From the NCBI GenBank assembly GCA_030148065.1, contig JASBUC010000034.1:1-49397 (forward strand): a stretch of 49,397 bases of DNA. The letters run 5' to 3'. The notes beneath the pieces are model-generated. The model did not search any database. It was given only the letters and a program-made list of their open reading frames with translations, and was not told the origin of the DNA. How positions within the stretch are numbered: position 1 is the first letter of the stretch; every line of letters starts with the position of its first letter. Source of the DNA: Legionellaceae bacterium (GTDB lineage Bacteria; Pseudomonadota; Gammaproteobacteria; Legionellales; Legionellaceae). This document shows positions 42,375-49,397 of the stretch, piece after piece. A program made the translations under genes and the position numbers.

Positions 42375-43962
42375 TCTTTGAGATCGGGAGTGTTGGTGTT
42401 CTTGTGATGCCAATTGGTGAAGGGCTACTCTTAGCAAGCGGTTCAAGTTTTTCAAGAATTATGTCCCGGCGCCGTTTCTTGCCAGAGCCGTTTGGGCTTT
42501 TTGTTAAATTAAAATCCTGATTTTGTAAACTTCGATGGGTAAAGAAACTTCGGCCGGTAACCCTCGAGTGTTTAAAGTAGCTGTTTTTAAACGATCTTAA
42601 ATAGACTTCCCTTTGTAAATTCTCTAGTGACAGATCAGTACCTGAGACGTAATCAACGGCTAGACCAACGCAAAAAGCAGCATCCGAGTCTAGATGTTCA
42701 ATGCTGTGTTTTTTGATAAACGACACAAGTATTTGATAGTAGACTGGGTTTGGTGGTTGCAGCCCACTATCTTTTAGTGTTCCACTGACCGTTGCTAAAT
42801 TGGTAAGAAACTGATTAGGAACGTTATTTTTTGTGGCAGATACTGCTTCAAAGATGTGACAAAACGTTATGCAAAACTCTTTATTAAAATCGCATTGATC
42901 ACCTGCTAAGCTTTCTCGTTTATTTGCTAAGAAATTAATGGTTTCAAGGTAGCCGATGGCTGCAAGAGTGCGGTGGTGTGGGTAGGCTTTTTTAAAATCC
43001 CCCGTTTTGATGTTGCCAGTGGGTAAGGCGATGACGTTCTCTCGGTAGCGTCTTAGCCGTTTAAAACCTTCATTTTTTTGTTGGGTGTTGTCAGGTACGC
43101 TGTTATCAAGACCAAGCATAACTCTTGGCATGACATCTCGAAGCAATTTGTCAAATAGGCTCGGCTGATAGAGTCGCTCTTCTGAATTATCGGGATCTAA
43201 AGCGCGCCTCATCGCCCCGTCTTTTTCAGCAAACCCTAGCACTAGGGTCTCATTAGGTCTCTCATTTTCAGCGCCGTCATCAAAATTATCGACGGGAATG
43301 TTGTCAGAATGGCCGCCATCGTAGTGGCGCTCACCATCAATGTCTACAGTGGCAAATAAAACAGGCAAGGCACTCGATGCTTGAACGATTTTTGCAACCT
43401 CAACATTTTTTTGGTCACAGTTATCACAGCTAAAAATATTTTTTTGGCTGGTGGTTTTGTTATTGGTGTTTATATAGAGTTTTTTAAAGTGCTTTGGTGC
43501 GAGCTCGTTAAGTAGTGCAAGATCATTAAAGGTAATGGTATCAGGGGGGGAGCCTGCTTTCTTTGTTTGGTAATGCTCTATGATTGCTTCTGCTTTGTGT
43601 TTAAGATGGGTGAGCTTAAAGTAATCATCAGCCTTTGTTTCTATGTTAGGCAGGTTTTCGAGTATGGCCGTAGAAATTTGTTGTCTTAGAAAAGCAAGCA
43701 GAGGTTCTCCGTCATAAAAATATGCGATGCCTTTGCTTTTACCATAAAGCGTAGTAATTTTTTGCTTTAGGATGGCCTCATTAATTTGATGCTCACTGGC
43801 GCCAAAGGCCGTGAGTGCCGCCATAATCGCGCCAGCCGAAGCACCAGAGACGGCCTCAACCTCATCGAGTACGCCAGAGTGTTTTAAAGCACGGTAAGCC
43901 CCTGCTAAAAGAACGCCTTTGGCGCCACCACCACTAAATACTAGCCTTGAAATCTCGGACAT
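42346..43962 (-). CDS. Patatin-like phospholipase, effector candidate
   Basis: A 538-residue protein. The patatin domain has the oxyanion loop SGGGAKGVLLAG, the nucleophile elbow GASAG (Ser42) and the catalytic Asp motif DGGHSDN (Asp215), so both residues of the Ser-Asp dyad are present. It should hydrolyse phospholipid acyl esters. The C-terminal ~200 residues are unrecognised and may direct location. No signal peptide, as expected for type IV secreted VipD-type phospholipases. Start chosen at 43962 (MSEISRLVFSGGGAKG); the frame opens 12 codons earlier. Ends tail-to-tail with the helicase gene and is divergent from the PmrA-box gene. Confidence 0.9.
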   Translation of the reverse strand: MSEISRLVFSGGGAKGVLLAGAYRALKHSGVLDEVEAVSGASAGAIMAALTAFGASEHQINEAILKQKITTLYGKSKGIAYFYDGEPLLAFLRQQISTAILENLPNIETKADDYFKLTHLKHKAEAIIEHYQTKKAGSPPDTITFNDLALLNELAPKHFKKLYINTNNKTTSQKNIFSCDNCDQKNVEVAKIVQASSALPVLFATVDIDGERHYDGGHSDNIPVDNFDDGAENERPNETLVLGFAEKDGAMRRALDPDNSEERLYQPSLFDKLLRDVMPRVMLGLDNSVPDNTQQKNEGFKRLRRYRENVIALPTGNIKTGDFKKAYPHHRTLAAIGYLETINFLANKRESLAGDQCDFNKEFCITFCHIFEAVSATKNNVPNQFLTNLATVSGTLKDSGLQPPNPVYYQILVSFIKKHSIEHLDSDAAFCVGLAVDYVSGTDLSLENLQREVYLRSFKNSYFKHSRVTGRSFFTHRSLQNQDFNLTKSPNGSGKKRRRDIILEKLEPLAKSSPSPIGITRTPTLPISKIKTSLDSGC

Positions 43963-44029
43963 TGGTCTAAAAATAATTAATTTGGGCCAATATAACACTT
44001 TATTATTAAAGAAAGATTAATTCAAAAGG

Positions 44030-44072
44030 CTTAATATTGTCTTAAAAAAAATCAAATAGTCTAGAATATAAT
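44030..44072 (+). promoter_or_regulatory. PmrA box and -10 of the 884-residue gene
   Basis: CTTAATATT (44030-44038), 2 bp, CTTAAAAAA (44041-44049): the first half-site is a perfect match to the Legionella/Coxiella PmrA consensus and the second keeps CTTAA. TATAAT follows at 44067-44072, so the second half-site overlaps the -35 position exactly (17 bp spacer), where no -35 is otherwise seen. This is the arrangement known for PmrA-activated effector genes. The transcript start would be about 205 bp before the ATG, with a repeat-rich leader. Confidence 0.72.
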
Positions 44073-44087
44073 AAAGATACTGAGATC

Positions 44088-44175
44088 CCCTAACCTACGT
44101 TCCGCGGCTTGTCCGCGGAATCCATGGTTAAGAAAGATCTGGGTCCCTCGGACAAGCCGAGGGACGTAGGTAGGG
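44088..44175. repeat. Palindromic element family E in the leader of the 884-residue gene
   Basis: CCCTAACCTACG (44088-44099) and CGTAGGTAGGG (44165-44175) are inverted ends (one base bulge). Each arm also holds its own hairpin: CCGCGG-CTTGT-CCGCGG on the left and CCTCGG-ACAAG-CCGAGG on the right. The two small hairpins differ at one base pair, and the partner base has changed to match. It resembles short GC-rich palindromic repeats spread in rickettsial and Legionellales genomes. It lies between the transcription start and the coding region. Confidence 0.75.
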
Positions 44176-44177
44176 TG

Positions 44178-44219
44178 GAGATACGAGATACGAGATACGA
44201 GAGTCGAGATACGAGGTTC
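44178..44219 (+). repeat. Six 7-bp tandem repeats
   Basis: GAGATAC occurs three times in tandem, then GAGAGTC, GAGATAC and GAGGTTC: 42 bp in a strict 7-bp register, directly beside the palindromic element and 65 bp before the ATG of the 884-residue gene. Such an array can change in copy number and so alter the length of the leader. Confidence 0.85.
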
Positions 44220-44284
44220 AAGGACCAAAAGGATCTCGAACAAACTATGAGGCGATAAAGTATTACTTTTCTAGAGGAAAAAAA

Positions 44285-46939
44285 ATGGCAAGTGTAGGTT
44301 CGCTTACAAGCAACGAGACAATACAAGACAACCAAGCAAAGTATCAGCAAGCTTTAACCAAACTAGCCTATCAGCGCGCGTGTGAAGCTGTCACAGACTC
44401 TCAAAGGGTCGGATTTGATCTACGTGGGCGGGCAATCTTTACCTTAGAGCTCAATGAGGCTGATTTAAAGTGTCTTTTTAAAGAGTGTGGTTGGCCAGAA
44501 CAACACTCCCCTCCTGTCAAAGAACGGTTATTAGCGCAGTTAGAGCTCTACACCGGCATCAAGACCGCAAGCAGTGTTCGCTGTGCACTCGATGTTTATG
44601 GCAATGAGGGCAGCTTTGAAGGTGCGACTGCCCCCTTAAGAGAGGCTTATGAAAAACTTTATCCTGAGTATAAGGCAGGCTTGCATGAGAATGATCTGCG
44701 AGAGTACATGAGTGTAATACCGCTCTATGAAGAAATACTAAGTTACTTAGATCATTATCATCATTCAATCTTAAGTTATGAGGGCTTAGAACTAAGTAGT
44801 GCGCAGCAGACAGGGATAGAGCATGCCTACGGGGTAGCAAAAGAGACGCTACAAGAGCAATTGGTCGAGATGACGAAAGGGTTGTCTTCAAGCAAAGGCG
44901 GCATTGCGGGTTTAAATAAGGCATTGGATGGGGTACGAAAGGGGCTTGCCTTAAAGGTGCGAGATGCCTTCCTTGATGAGTTAGAATATAAGTCAGAAAG
45001 CCTATTTAATACAATCGATAAAGGTAAGTTTAAAGACCATTTTTTGCATACCGCTGCCCACCAACATGACATGTTGGGCACAGACTTTGCCAATGGTACG
45101 GTTAGCTACATTACAGAAAGTGGCGATAGAACCGCTCATAATAAGCCTGAATGGGAAGCGCTTGGTAATTGTGAAGAGGACGAATGCCCATCAGCATTTC
45201 GAGCGCAAACTAGGCATCAATTAAGTGCAGATGGTCAAATCACACGAAGTGTTAGTGGGCGCGTTAGTGCTCGTATTCCATCGGTTGCCGATAAAGAGGC
45301 TAAAGACGAAGTAGCAGAAATAGCGCGGATAAAAAAGATCCTTACTAAAAACTACCTCGATCTGGCGGCGCAAAAGCCAGATGGTAAGCCGGTTGTGTAC
45401 AATCTTTTAACCTCTCTAGAGGGCATTGCCGCTAATCAATTGGACGCCATTGCAACCCTGAAAAAATACGGCCTTAAAGGGCCATTGGATGGTAAGAGAA
45501 ACAACCAAAATAAGTCGGCTGATTTGATTATCAAAGGGGTGCATGCCTATAACCAAACAGAGGAGGGTGACAAGGGACTTATTTTTCTACAAAACATTGG
45601 GGTCAATCATTTTACCGAAAACTTGGGAAATTTTTGGCTACGAAAGCCAAGTCTTGTCAATGAGGCCACCCTCATGGCTGACATGGCCATGCTCTACACA
45701 CTCTATAACAACAATCAAACGCCAACGCCAACGACGGTAGAGGAAAAAGCTCTGCAACAAACGCTAAAAACAGCGTATGAGGATGTCTTAGCTCTCTATA
45801 AAGGCTTCTTAGAAGATCCACAGCGAGCGAACTATTTTGCAGGCTCTCGTGAGGGCATTCAAGCGGTAAAAAAGATAAAGGCGCTTAAAAAGACGCTTAA
45901 GAAAGCACCTTTGAGTCCTTCTTTAGAAGCAAAAGAGGGTGATCGCATGAGCACTCTTGCCTCCAAAGCATTGGCAAGGATTTATGCCAACGATGATCAT
46001 TACAAGCAAGAGTATGGAAACTTAGTACAAGCACTCTCTATCTTCTTAGAAGATAAATCAATGAGTGGTTGTAAGAGTGCAAATGAGCGAAACGAAGACG
46101 TGCAAAAACGAGTAGGTTTGCTAATTGCGATGGAAAATAGATTAAGAGACGAACCTTTATCTTTTAATTTAGCGGCAGAGGATCAAGAGCGCTTGGGGCT
46201 TTCAAATGAAGAGGCAGAATTAATTAAAGCCTTACAAGGTGATGATACCGAGGGTTTAAGGAAGGCTTTGGGGGTTGCGACCAATGCTCATCGAGCGTAT
46301 GGTGATGAGTGTTCTTTTAGTCATGCCGATCAGCAATCAGCGTCAAAGCTCTCACTTATTTCCAAAAATTTGGCCTTGGCCAAAGGCATGGTGCAGACAG
46401 GCTTAGTGTTGATGGAGCTGGTGCCAATCATTGCAGGCATTTCAATCCTAGCGGCCCCATTTTTGCCGCCACTTGGCCTATTTGGTCTTGGCATTGCCGC
46501 CACCCTGGGCTTGGTAGCAGGCGCCTCAATGCTTCTGGGACTGGTAGTAACAGGGGCTGGACAGAAAGTCGGATATGACACCAACACCGCGTGTGAGCAA
46601 GAAATGAAGAACATTCAGAATAAACATTCTAAAGCCCTGCAAACACACAATGATAAAGGACGCGGTGTGAGCAACCGTTTGCAGACACAAAATTCGAAAA
46701 GCCCTAGCGTTAAATCGCAAGGGGCTAAAGTTGCCAAAGAGTTGGGAACGAAGTCTTCTAGGGTTCCTTCAAGTAGTTTCTCTGATGAGGCTTGTGCTGA
46801 TATGAAAACAGCTAAGAACGTCTCGTCAAACCAAAAATCGATTCGTCGAGAGGATTATGAAGATCCGGAACGTGACGTTGTTCCAGACCCTCCCACAAGA
46901 AGCCAAAGCTTTCGTCCGGGGAAAAATAATTATAATTAA
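44285..46939 (+). CDS. Large PmrA-box-controlled protein with C-terminal hydrophobic domain (effector candidate)
   Basis: An 884-residue protein without a recognised family. Residues 1-690 are mainly helical and polar, with many short charged helices; residues about 700-760 form a long hydrophobic stretch (TGLVLMELVPIIAGISILAA... GLGIAATLGLVAGASMLLGL), long enough for two membrane passes; the last 120 residues are polar, basic and Ser-rich, with PDPPTRSQS near the end. No signal peptide. The start follows GAGGAAAA. Its promoter carries the clearest PmrA box in the window, and the layout (soluble domain, late membrane hairpin, flexible tail) is common in type IV effectors. Four bases overlap the convergent next gene. 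Function unknown. Confidence 0.85.
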   Translation: MASVGSLTSNETIQDNQAKYQQALTKLAYQRACEAVTDSQRVGFDLRGRAIFTLELNEADLKCLFKECGWPEQHSPPVKERLLAQLELYTGIKTASSVRCALDVYGNEGSFEGATAPLREAYEKLYPEYKAGLHENDLREYMSVIPLYEEILSYLDHYHHSILSYEGLELSSAQQTGIEHAYGVAKETLQEQLVEMTKGLSSSKGGIAGLNKALDGVRKGLALKVRDAFLDELEYKSESLFNTIDKGKFKDHFLHTAAHQHDMLGTDFANGTVSYITESGDRTAHNKPEWEALGNCEEDECPSAFRAQTRHQLSADGQITRSVSGRVSARIPSVADKEAKDEVAEIARIKKILTKNYLDLAAQKPDGKPVVYNLLTSLEGIAANQLDAIATLKKYGLKGPLDGKRNNQNKSADLIIKGVHAYNQTEEGDKGLIFLQNIGVNHFTENLGNFWLRKPSLVNEATLMADMAMLYTLYNNNQTPTPTTVEEKALQQTLKTAYEDVLALYKGFLEDPQRANYFAGSREGIQAVKKIKALKKTLKKAPLSPSLEAKEGDRMSTLASKALARIYANDDHYKQEYGNLVQALSIFLEDKSMSGCKSANERNEDVQKRVGLLIAMENRLRDEPLSFNLAAEDQERLGLSNEEAELIKALQGDDTEGLRKALGVATNAHRAYGDECSFSHADQQSASKLSLISKNLALAKGMVQTGLVLMELVPIIAGISILAAPFLPPLGLFGLGIAATLGLVAGASMLLGLVVTGAGQKVGYDTNTACEQEMKNIQNKHSKALQTHNDKGRGVSNRLQTQNSKSPSVKSQGAKVAKELGTKSSRVPSSSFSDEACADMKTAKNVSSNQKSIRREDYEDPERDVVPDPPTRSQSFRPGKNNYN

Positions 46940-47256
46940 AAACAAGAACCGTCGATAAATAGGCGATCTCGCTTGTATTTTACAATCATATTGCGGTTAT
47001 TGCGAAGGTAGGAGTTAAGAGTGGCTCGGTCTTTGGCTCGGATGGTTAAGTAGCTGCTGCCACAGTGGATAAGGTGAGTGTACGGCTCACGTTTGGCAAT
47101 GCTCGCATCAATGTTGCAATAGCCATATTTATTAAGCTTAGAGCAGAGACTAAAACTAACGGCAAGGGCGTTGAAAGAGAGAATCATTAAGCTTATCCCG
47201 ATAATTAAGGACAAAAAAAGTACTTTCTTTGCTTTGGGTGATCGATTTAGTCTCAT
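46936..47256 (-). CDS. Small exported or membrane-anchored protein
   Basis: About 106 residues. After a basic start (RLNRSPKAKK) comes one hydrophobic segment (VLFLSLIIGISLMILSFNALA) that is a signal peptide or anchor, then a Cys-containing mature part (SLCSKL, YCNID, IHCGSS, DGSCF; four cysteines that could form two disulphides). I use Met at 47256, with AAGG about 9 bp upstream; the frame is open from 47319. Unknown family. Overlaps the stop of the 884-residue gene by 4 bp. Confidence 0.62.
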   Translation of the reverse strand: MRLNRSPKAKKVLFLSLIIGISLMILSFNALAVSFSLCSKLNKYGYCNIDASIAKREPYTHLIHCGSSYLTIRAKDRATLNSYLRNNRNMIVKYKRDRLFIDGSCF

Positions 47257-47458
47257 AACGGCTGGCCTTATTTTATTCCCCTTCTGATAACTGTAGCACA
47301 TGATGAAAGCAGGCATCATTCACCTACCTTTGGTGAAGAGGTATGTTGACGGAAGCGAAGGGGAGGCAATGTTTATGAAGCTTATGTGAAAGTTATTCAT
47401 AGGAAAAGCGGTTAAATGTGGTCTATAAGTAATATATATAGATCAAAAGGTTTAACAT

Positions 47459-48139
47459 ATGAGCATAGAGGGTTTTAAAAAAACACGCTTTTCATTTAAT
47501 TTGTTAACGTATAAGGTAGATTCTCCTAATGCTGTTGATAATCTTATTAAACTAATTAATACCAAGATGGAACAGTTGAGTGTAGAGTTAAATGCTCTTC
47601 ACAAATTACCTAGAGATGATTACAACTACGATGCAATTGAGAGGCAAGAAGAATTGATTGAGGATAAATTAAAATTGCTAGGCCAGTCCAAATTAGCACT
47701 CATGCCACCAGAAGCAGAGTCAACTAGCCGTGCAGATAGAGCTAACACCTCAAGAGCTAGCACTCGAATTCCAAGTGCTAAGAAAATAGAGACTTACACT
47801 TCTGGGGAGATTCAACAAGCAATAGCAGTAGGTAGTACGCCAACGTACGATTACCAAAATGGCAAAGCACGTTCAGCACGAGACGCTAGTCAAAATTCTC
47901 GATGGCTTAAGCATGCTGAGTCCAGAATCATTCCAACAAATAGTTCAGCCACTTCTCGTAGAGGAGTAACTATTGCAGAGCCAGCAACAGAGAAAAATGA
48001 TCCTTTAGTTAAACTTGAAACCTTGAAAGATAGCAATAAGTCAGCGATGGTTGGTAGCACGGCAGCTCTAGTGAACCATACTATGACTTTGCTAAATCAA
48101 AGGACATGCACTGCTGAGCCTTCTAGGCCAGGCTTTTAG
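47459..48139 (+). CDS. Unknown, largely disordered protein
   Basis: A 226-residue protein. Residues 25-80 are helical (IKLINTKMEQLSVELNALHKL, EELIEDKLKLLG); residues 85-190 are rich in Ser, Thr, Arg and Ala and probably unstructured. No signal peptide or membrane segment. AAAAGG lies eight bp before the ATG, and a short AT-rich imperfect palindrome (GTCTATA...TATAGATC near 47421) lies in the promoter region. Its last 17 bases overlap the convergent beta-repeat gene. Effector-like by composition only. Confidence 0.68.
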   Translation: MSIEGFKKTRFSFNLLTYKVDSPNAVDNLIKLINTKMEQLSVELNALHKLPRDDYNYDAIERQEELIEDKLKLLGQSKLALMPPEAESTSRADRANTSRASTRIPSAKKIETYTSGEIQQAIAVGSTPTYDYQNGKARSARDASQNSRWLKHAESRIIPTNSSATSRRGVTIAEPATEKNDPLVKLETLKDSNKSAMVGSTAALVNHTMTLLNQRTCTAEPSRPGF

Positions 48140-49148
48140 TTGCTAAACATGAGTGAGGTTGTTCTTGTTCTTCTTTCTTTAAGCTTGGTTTCTTATGTCT
48201 TAAGGTCTTAAGGCGTTTTGTGACTTTAGTGGTTGCAATGTTTGACTCTTCAACAATATTTGACTTGCCTAGTGAATCATTTAAAGACGTATAGGTGCTC
48301 TTGGCTTCGGTTGGTAGTTCGGCTAAATAGTAGCTTCGTGGATCGGCGGGTTTTCTGCAAGTAATCGACAAAGTGGTGTAATTTACTGTCACAAAAAAGC
48401 CCGCTAATTTTTTAAAAAACCGCGTTGCCTTGTTGTCTTGTTTGTGGGGTTTTTCAGCATGATCAATGGGTTGACCGTCAAGATGTTTTATCCCGTTGAT
48501 AATGGAAAATGTATTGCAGCGATAGAAGCTTGCTTTGACATTCTCTTTTATAATAATCCAACCAGGACCGGTCTTATATTTAAGGTTATTAATTTGAGCA
48601 TACCCATCATTTGAGTCCAATGCTTCTTGTAAAGCTTTAGTTTGCAATCTTTTGATTGTTGCTAAGATTTTCACATCTGGTTGGTAAGAAAAGGTCACTG
48701 GTGATGAGAGAGAGCCCTCTAATTGAACGTTATCATCTAAGGCTTTGGTGAGTTTCAAGGAGACATTACCTTTGAGCATAATGGTTGAAGGGCCATCAAT
48801 TTCCCCAAGGACCAACTGTCCTGTTCCAGAAAAGCTTAGATTGGCATTCTTTGAGAGCAAGCCTTGAAAGATAACATTACCACTTCCTTGATGCTCAAAA
48901 GTAAAGTTTTCACCCACTGATTTAGAAAAGGTGAGATCCCCACTGCCTGAGCTTGTAATTCTTGCATCTTGGTCTAGTGATTCTTTAAATAGAATGTCTC
49001 CCGATCCTTGATTGTGAAGGGTAAATTTTTTACCAACTGGGCCGGTTACTTCTAAATCACCTGATCCTACCTTGGTAATAGCCATCTCCTCGGTAAGCTC
49101 TCCTATGGAGCGATCAAAGCTTTTGGATAAGAACATCTGGTGGGGCAT
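48123..49148 (-). CDS. Beta-repeat protein with exact 20-residue period
   Basis: A 341-residue protein. From residue 28 a motif GSGD recurs every 20 residues exactly (28, 48, 68, 88 as GSGN, 108 as GTGQ), with an alternating pattern that gives a 40-residue higher-order unit (VGKKFTLHNQGSGD / QDARITSSGSGD). This predicts a small beta-helix like the DUF2807 adhesin-head proteins, but there is no signal peptide, so it is cytoplasmic or secreted by a non-Sec route. The middle (150-260) is unrecognised. The C-terminus is Lys/Glu-rich (LKKEEQEQPHS), like the E-block seen in some Dot/Icm substrates. Met5 or Met22 are possible starts. Function unknown. Confidence 0.75.
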   Translation of the reverse strand: MPHQMFLSKSFDRSIGELTEEMAITKVGSGDLEVTGPVGKKFTLHNQGSGDILFKESLDQDARITSSGSGDLTFSKSVGENFTFEHQGSGNVIFQGLLSKNANLSFSGTGQLVLGEIDGPSTIMLKGNVSLKLTKALDDNVQLEGSLSSPVTFSYQPDVKILATIKRLQTKALQEALDSNDGYAQINNLKYKTGPGWIIIKENVKASFYRCNTFSIINGIKHLDGQPIDHAEKPHKQDNKATRFFKKLAGFFVTVNYTTLSITCRKPADPRSYYLAELPTEAKSTYTSLNDSLGKSNIVEESNIATTKVTKRLKTLRHKKPSLKKEEQEQPHSCLATKSLA

Positions 49149-49262
49149 GCGTGACTCGCTAATAGAAATAAAGAAGGCACTATAGGTTTTTTTTATTAAT
49201 TAAACATTAGCAGATTTTAAATTAAATGATTATTTATTACAAAGAATGCAAAAATCCAGGTC

Positions 49263-49279
49263 TGTTCATTGTATGAACA
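49263..49279. promoter_or_regulatory. Perfect 7-bp inverted repeat, possible operator
   Basis: TGTTCAT-TGT-ATGAACA is an exact palindrome with a 3-bp centre, 115 bp upstream of the beta-repeat gene. The size and symmetry fit the site of a dimeric repressor. No promoter could be fixed next to it. The rest of 49149-49347 holds only AT-rich sequence without a gene. Confidence 0.35.
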
Positions 49280-49347
49280 AGGAGAATTCTTCTCTCTAGG
49301 GTGTCTTGTTTTAGTGAGGGCTTTAGTTTTAGGATCCAGGATATAGC

Positions 49348-49397
49348 ATATACCCGTGAGACTCCAAAATGCCCATTTTTATGATACTTAATTCCAC
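49348..49397. mobile_element. Partial, diverged copy of fold-back element family B at window edge
   Basis: The last 50 bases match the inverse strand of the right end of the family B element at 35131-35294: ATATAC at the tip, partly diverged terminal bases, then 17 identical bases GCCCATTTTTATGATAC (49371-49387). Only one end is in view; the other arm would lie outside the window. It shows that family B is dispersed and can stand in either orientation. Confidence 0.6.

Noticed and set aside
43999-44025. TTAAT half-sites 11 bp apart on the minus strand upstream of the patatin gene
   Set aside because: The spacing to any -10 does not match that of the clear PmrA box at 44030, and the region is very AT-rich.

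Overview
This AT-rich window looks like part of the chromosome of an intracellular gammaproteobacterium of the order Legionellales (Legionella, Coxiella, Berkiella or Aquicella type). I judge this from the malate dehydrogenase and the split gcvT-H-PA-PB operon, which read like Legionella/Coxiella proteins; from a near-consensus PmrA box (CTTAATATT, 2 bp, CTTAA) over a -10 at 44030-44072; and from the many effector-like genes (DOT1-like methyltransferase, patatin phospholipase, a very large repeat protein, an IQM-like 'SGHY' protein, an HExxH membrane protein). Family calls rest on motifs read by eye; no database search was possible.

Layout. 1-17 kb is accessory: the 3' 8.7 kb of a giant repeat gene, a secreted trypsin-like protease set between two 387-bp direct repeats, an RluA-type pseudouridine synthase, a small secreted protein, a stand-alone GHKL (Bergerat-fold) ATPase, a phage tail-tube (gp19)-like protein with a signal peptide, an IQM-like protein, an HExxH membrane protein and an amino-acid binding protein. 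18-20.5 kb is core (hemW, mdh). 20.5-24.5 kb holds a small secreted protein, 69-bp direct repeats, a structured RNA that may be 6S RNA, ihfB, a DOT1-like methyltransferase, an unknown membrane protein and a degenerate EAL-HDOD protein. 24.6-29.2 kb is the glycine cleavage operon, with a YciI-like gene between the two P-protein halves. 29.4-35 kb mixes unknown membrane proteins with folA, rlmKL and an L,D-transpeptidase. 35.3-42.4 kb is carB-greA-SNF2 helicase. 42.3-49.4 kb is accessory again: patatin phospholipase, a PmrA-box-controlled 884-residue membrane protein, a small exported protein, a disordered protein and a 20-residue beta-repeat protein.

The most striking signal outside genes is a set of fold-back (long inverted-repeat) elements, at least five unrelated sequence families in 49 kb. 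Family A has three copies of exactly 284 bp (8736, 10758, 12462) with 12-bp terminal inverted repeats; inner arms change together between copies. Family B is at 35131-35294 with a diverged, cut-off copy at the right edge. Family C (17757-18023) supplies the stop codon of the gene before it. Family D (29254-29400) is flanked by a 10-bp direct repeat. Family E (44088-44175) lies in the leader of the PmrA-box gene. They sit in intergenic gaps, often next to effector-like genes.

No tRNA, rRNA, CRISPR array, intact insertion sequence or prophage was recognised. The candidates most worth following are the fold-back families and the duplication around the protease, the exported tail-tube-like protein, the stand-alone GHKL ATPase, and the PmrA-box-linked effector candidates.
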